Shown here: piece by piece, positions 62,150-64,000 of the stretch
Layout of the letters: the number at the start of each line of letters is the position of its first letter
How positions within the stretch are numbered: position 1 is the first letter of the stretch
NCBI GenBank assembly: GCA_028694105.1
Contig: JAQUUC010000004.1
Coordinates: 1-64,000, forward strand
Origin: Hespellia sp.
GTDB lineage: Bacteria; Bacillota; Clostridia; Lachnospirales; Lachnospiraceae
Reading direction: 5' to 3'
Length of the DNA: 64,000 bases
Position numbers and translations under genes: made by a program
Notes under the pieces: model-generated
The model's database searches: none
What the model was told of the DNA's origin: nothing
What the model saw: only the letters and a program-made list of their open reading frames with translations

Positions 62150-63752
62150 CAGGGAAACCGGCATACCTGAAGCAGTACCAAAAACAAAGGGATATGGCTC
62201 GCGACTCAGAGAGATGACAGCTGTGCTCAGAAAACATGAAATCACACAAGGTCTGACCCCGGAAAAACTCCGATTGATTTTGGAGGAACTGGGTCCGACC
62301 TATATTAAGATTGGGCAGATTATGTCGCTTCATTCCGATATTCTGCCTAAGAAATATTGTGATGAGCTCATGCGTCTGCGCTCCGAAGTGGCACCGATGG
62401 ATTTTGAGCAGGTGCAGGCTGTACTGGATCATTCTTATGGTTTTTCGTGGCGGGAGATTTTCAGGGAAATCGAGGAGACTCCGCTGGGTTCGGCTTCTAT
62501 CGCGCAGGTTCACAAAGCCGTTTTAAAGTCTGGAGAACCGGTTGTTGTGAAGGTTCAGAGAAAAGGAATCCATGCGCTCATGGCGCGGGATATCGGGCTT
62601 TTGCATAAGGCGGTCAGGCTGGTTCCGCCAATCAGTCTAAAGGATATGGTGGACTTTGATATGGTTCTGGATGAGCTCTGGCAGGTGACGCAGGAGGAGA
62701 TGGATTTCCTGAAAGAAGCTGCCAATATGGAAGAGTTTGCAAAGAATAACCGAGATGTCGCATTTGTGGAGACGCCGGTACTCTACCGGGAATTCACCAC
62801 GGATCATGTACTGGTAATGGAATATATTGATGGATTTTCTGTAGATGACAAAGAGCTTCTTGCAGACAATGGATATGAGCTCGATGAAATCGGGAGCAAG
62901 CTGGCAGACAATTATATCCGGCAGGTCATGGAAGACGGATTTTTCCATGCGGATCCCCATCCGGGAAATGTACGTATCCGTGATGGCAAAATTGTCTGGA
63001 TTGACATGGGAATGATGGGCCGGCTTTCTGAGCGTGACCGGGGACTGATCAGCGATGCAATCCGTGGAGTCGCAGAAAATGATGTCGGTATGATTCAGGA
63101 CGCTGTGCTTTCGCTCGGAGAATTCCGCGGAACACCGGATCAGAGCAGGCTGTATGAAGGGATTGATAATCTGATGCTGCAATACGCTCATTTGGAGATG
63201 GGCGAGATTGACATTGCAGAAGTGATGCAGGATCTGATGGAGGTTATGAAGGAGAACCAGATTTCCATGCCGCACGGACTTACAATGCTGGCAAGAGGGC
63301 TGACGCACATGGAAGGTGTACTTGCGGATATCAGCCCGGAAATTAACATGGTGGAGATTGCGGCGGCACGGATGAAGGAAAGCATGCTGCAGAATTTCGA
63401 CTGGAAAAAAGAATTAAAAAATAACGGAAAGATATTGTATCACTCGGCACACAAGGCGATAGAACTTCCGGGGCTGATCTCGGAATTCTTACAGGGATAT
63501 CGAAAAGGGCAGACACGTCTGAATCTGGATGTTCATGTGACGAAGGATTTATCAGAGCTGCTTCGAAGACTTGTCCGGAATATTGTGATGGGACTTTGGG
63601 TGATGGCACTTCTGATCAGCTCGAGTATCATCTGCACGACGGACATGTCACCGAAGATATGGGGGATCCCTGCAATAGGTGCATTTGGGTATTTATTTGC
63701 ATTTGTGATTGTACTTTATGTGTTCCTAAAGCATTTCTTTTCGCGAAAATAA
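62142..63752 (+). CDS. AarF/UbiB-family (ABC1) atypical kinase
   Basis: A 536-residue UbiB/AarF protein. The KxGQ motif is in YIKIGQIMS, the Ala-rich nucleotide loop is GSASIAQVHKA, catalytic segments are VKVQRKG, FHADPHPGNV and WIDMGMMG. The C-terminus has two transmembrane helices after a long helical region. UbiB proteins support ubiquinone synthesis in respiring bacteria; in an anaerobe that probably makes no ubiquinone the role is more likely lipid handling or prenyl lipid transport. Confidence 0.92.
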   Translation: MNSRETGIPEAVPKTKGYGSRLREMTAVLRKHEITQGLTPEKLRLILEELGPTYIKIGQIMSLHSDILPKKYCDELMRLRSEVAPMDFEQVQAVLDHSYGFSWREIFREIEETPLGSASIAQVHKAVLKSGEPVVVKVQRKGIHALMARDIGLLHKAVRLVPPISLKDMVDFDMVLDELWQVTQEEMDFLKEAANMEEFAKNNRDVAFVETPVLYREFTTDHVLVMEYIDGFSVDDKELLADNGYELDEIGSKLADNYIRQVMEDGFFHADPHPGNVRIRDGKIVWIDMGMMGRLSERDRGLISDAIRGVAENDVGMIQDAVLSLGEFRGTPDQSRLYEGIDNLMLQYAHLEMGEIDIAEVMQDLMEVMKENQISMPHGLTMLARGLTHMEGVLADISPEINMVEIAAARMKESMLQNFDWKKELKNNGKILYHSAHKAIELPGLISEFLQGYRKGQTRLNLDVHVTKDLSELLRRLVRNIVMGLWVMALLISSSIICTTDMSPKIWGIPAIGAFGYLFAFVIVLYVFLKHFFSRK

Positions 63753-63799
63753 GGACAAAATATACCTGAAAACCAAGCTTTACGAAAGGAGGAAACAAG

Positions 63800-64000
63800 A
63801 TGAACGAGAGACTGGAACCACTTTTTACCCCATGGAAAATCGGAAGCTGCGAGATAAAGAACCGTATCGTGCTGACTTCAATGGGCGGAACAAATCTTCT
63901 GGGATGGATGGAGAAAAATCATTTTGACAAAGAGGGGGCAAAGTTCATTCTGCAGGTGGCCAAGAATCACGCGGGACTTGTGCTGCCGGGCTGTCAGCCG
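63800..64000 (+). CDS. NADH:flavin oxidoreductase (Old Yellow Enzyme family), N-terminal fragment
   Basis: Sixty-seven codons to the window edge. It starts LEPLFTPWKIGSCEIKNRIV, the OYE/BaiCD/enoate reductase start, with an AAAGGAGG ribosome binding site. The catalytic region and any C-terminal FAD domain lie outside. Members reduce activated double bonds in dietary or bile-acid-type substrates; nothing here shows which. Confidence 0.85.
   Translation, partial: MNERLEPLFTPWKIGSCEIKNRIVLTSMGGTNLLGWMEKNHFDKEGAKFILQVAKNHAGLVLPGCQP

Overview
The window looks like chromosome of an anaerobic, spore-forming Clostridia of the Lachnospiraceae type. The evidence is a TM1266-hydE-hydG-hydF hydrogenase maturation cluster, a SipL-like SPOCS/LysM spore coat protein, an extracytoplasmic trigger-factor-like lipoprotein, strong AGGAGG ribosome binding sites throughout, and several tiny conserved proteins. 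No insertion sequence, phage block, rRNA or CRISPR array was seen. The genus cannot be fixed from the sequence alone.

Layout. 1-3.7 kb: the 3' end of a Cu/Zn-superoxide-dismutase-like gene, then a MacB/FtsX-type ABC exporter pair. 3.8-6.8 kb: an AT-rich island with a LytTR response regulator, a GHKL histidine kinase, a 23-residue peptide ORF with a very strong ribosome binding site, a secreted DUF5626-like protein and a 30-residue membrane peptide, bounded by strong terminators. 6.8-16.5 kb: a hydroaromatic acid (quinate/shikimate) locus with two YdiB-like dehydrogenases, an MFS carrier, type I dehydroquinate dehydratase, a complete TRAP transporter and a LysR regulator. It is interrupted by a DUF2442 gene, an antitoxin-like HTH remnant and a DUF4143 ATPase. 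16.5-23.4 kb: a HAD phosphatase, tRNA-Gly(CCC), a GH25 lipoprotein, and a minus-strand plsC-pncB-ddl-murF operon.

23.5-40.7 kb is core housekeeping: a PrcB-like lipoprotein, sipL, ispE, a GntR regulator, a CDF transporter, an acyl-ACP thioesterase, a CvfB-like S1 protein, dnaE, pfkA, murI, a DUF1934 gene, the trigger-factor-like lipoprotein, a sirtuin, a CPBP protease and greA. 40.7-45.0 kb holds the [FeFe]-hydrogenase maturation operon behind a leader with a terminator and a palindromic repeat element; no hydrogenase gene is in the window.

45.1-56.3 kb is the most interesting region: one strand-consistent run of twelve genes. A GntR/UTRA regulator is followed by a complete BMP-type nucleoside ABC importer, then a cysteine hydrolase, a PfkB sugar kinase, an uridine-phosphorylase-like enzyme lacking the uracil-binding motif, a BtpA/SgcQ TIM barrel, an iron-dependent alcohol dehydrogenase, a lone TrpA-like TIM barrel and a VOC protein. 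This looks like a catabolic pathway for an unusual nucleoside, and I do not recognise it as any described pathway. It is followed by a hybrid sensor kinase with two solute-binding modules, adenine deaminase, a 33-residue peptide, diacylglycerol/undecaprenol kinase, a helical small protein overlapping an AarF/UbiB kinase, and the start of an Old Yellow Enzyme family oxidoreductase.
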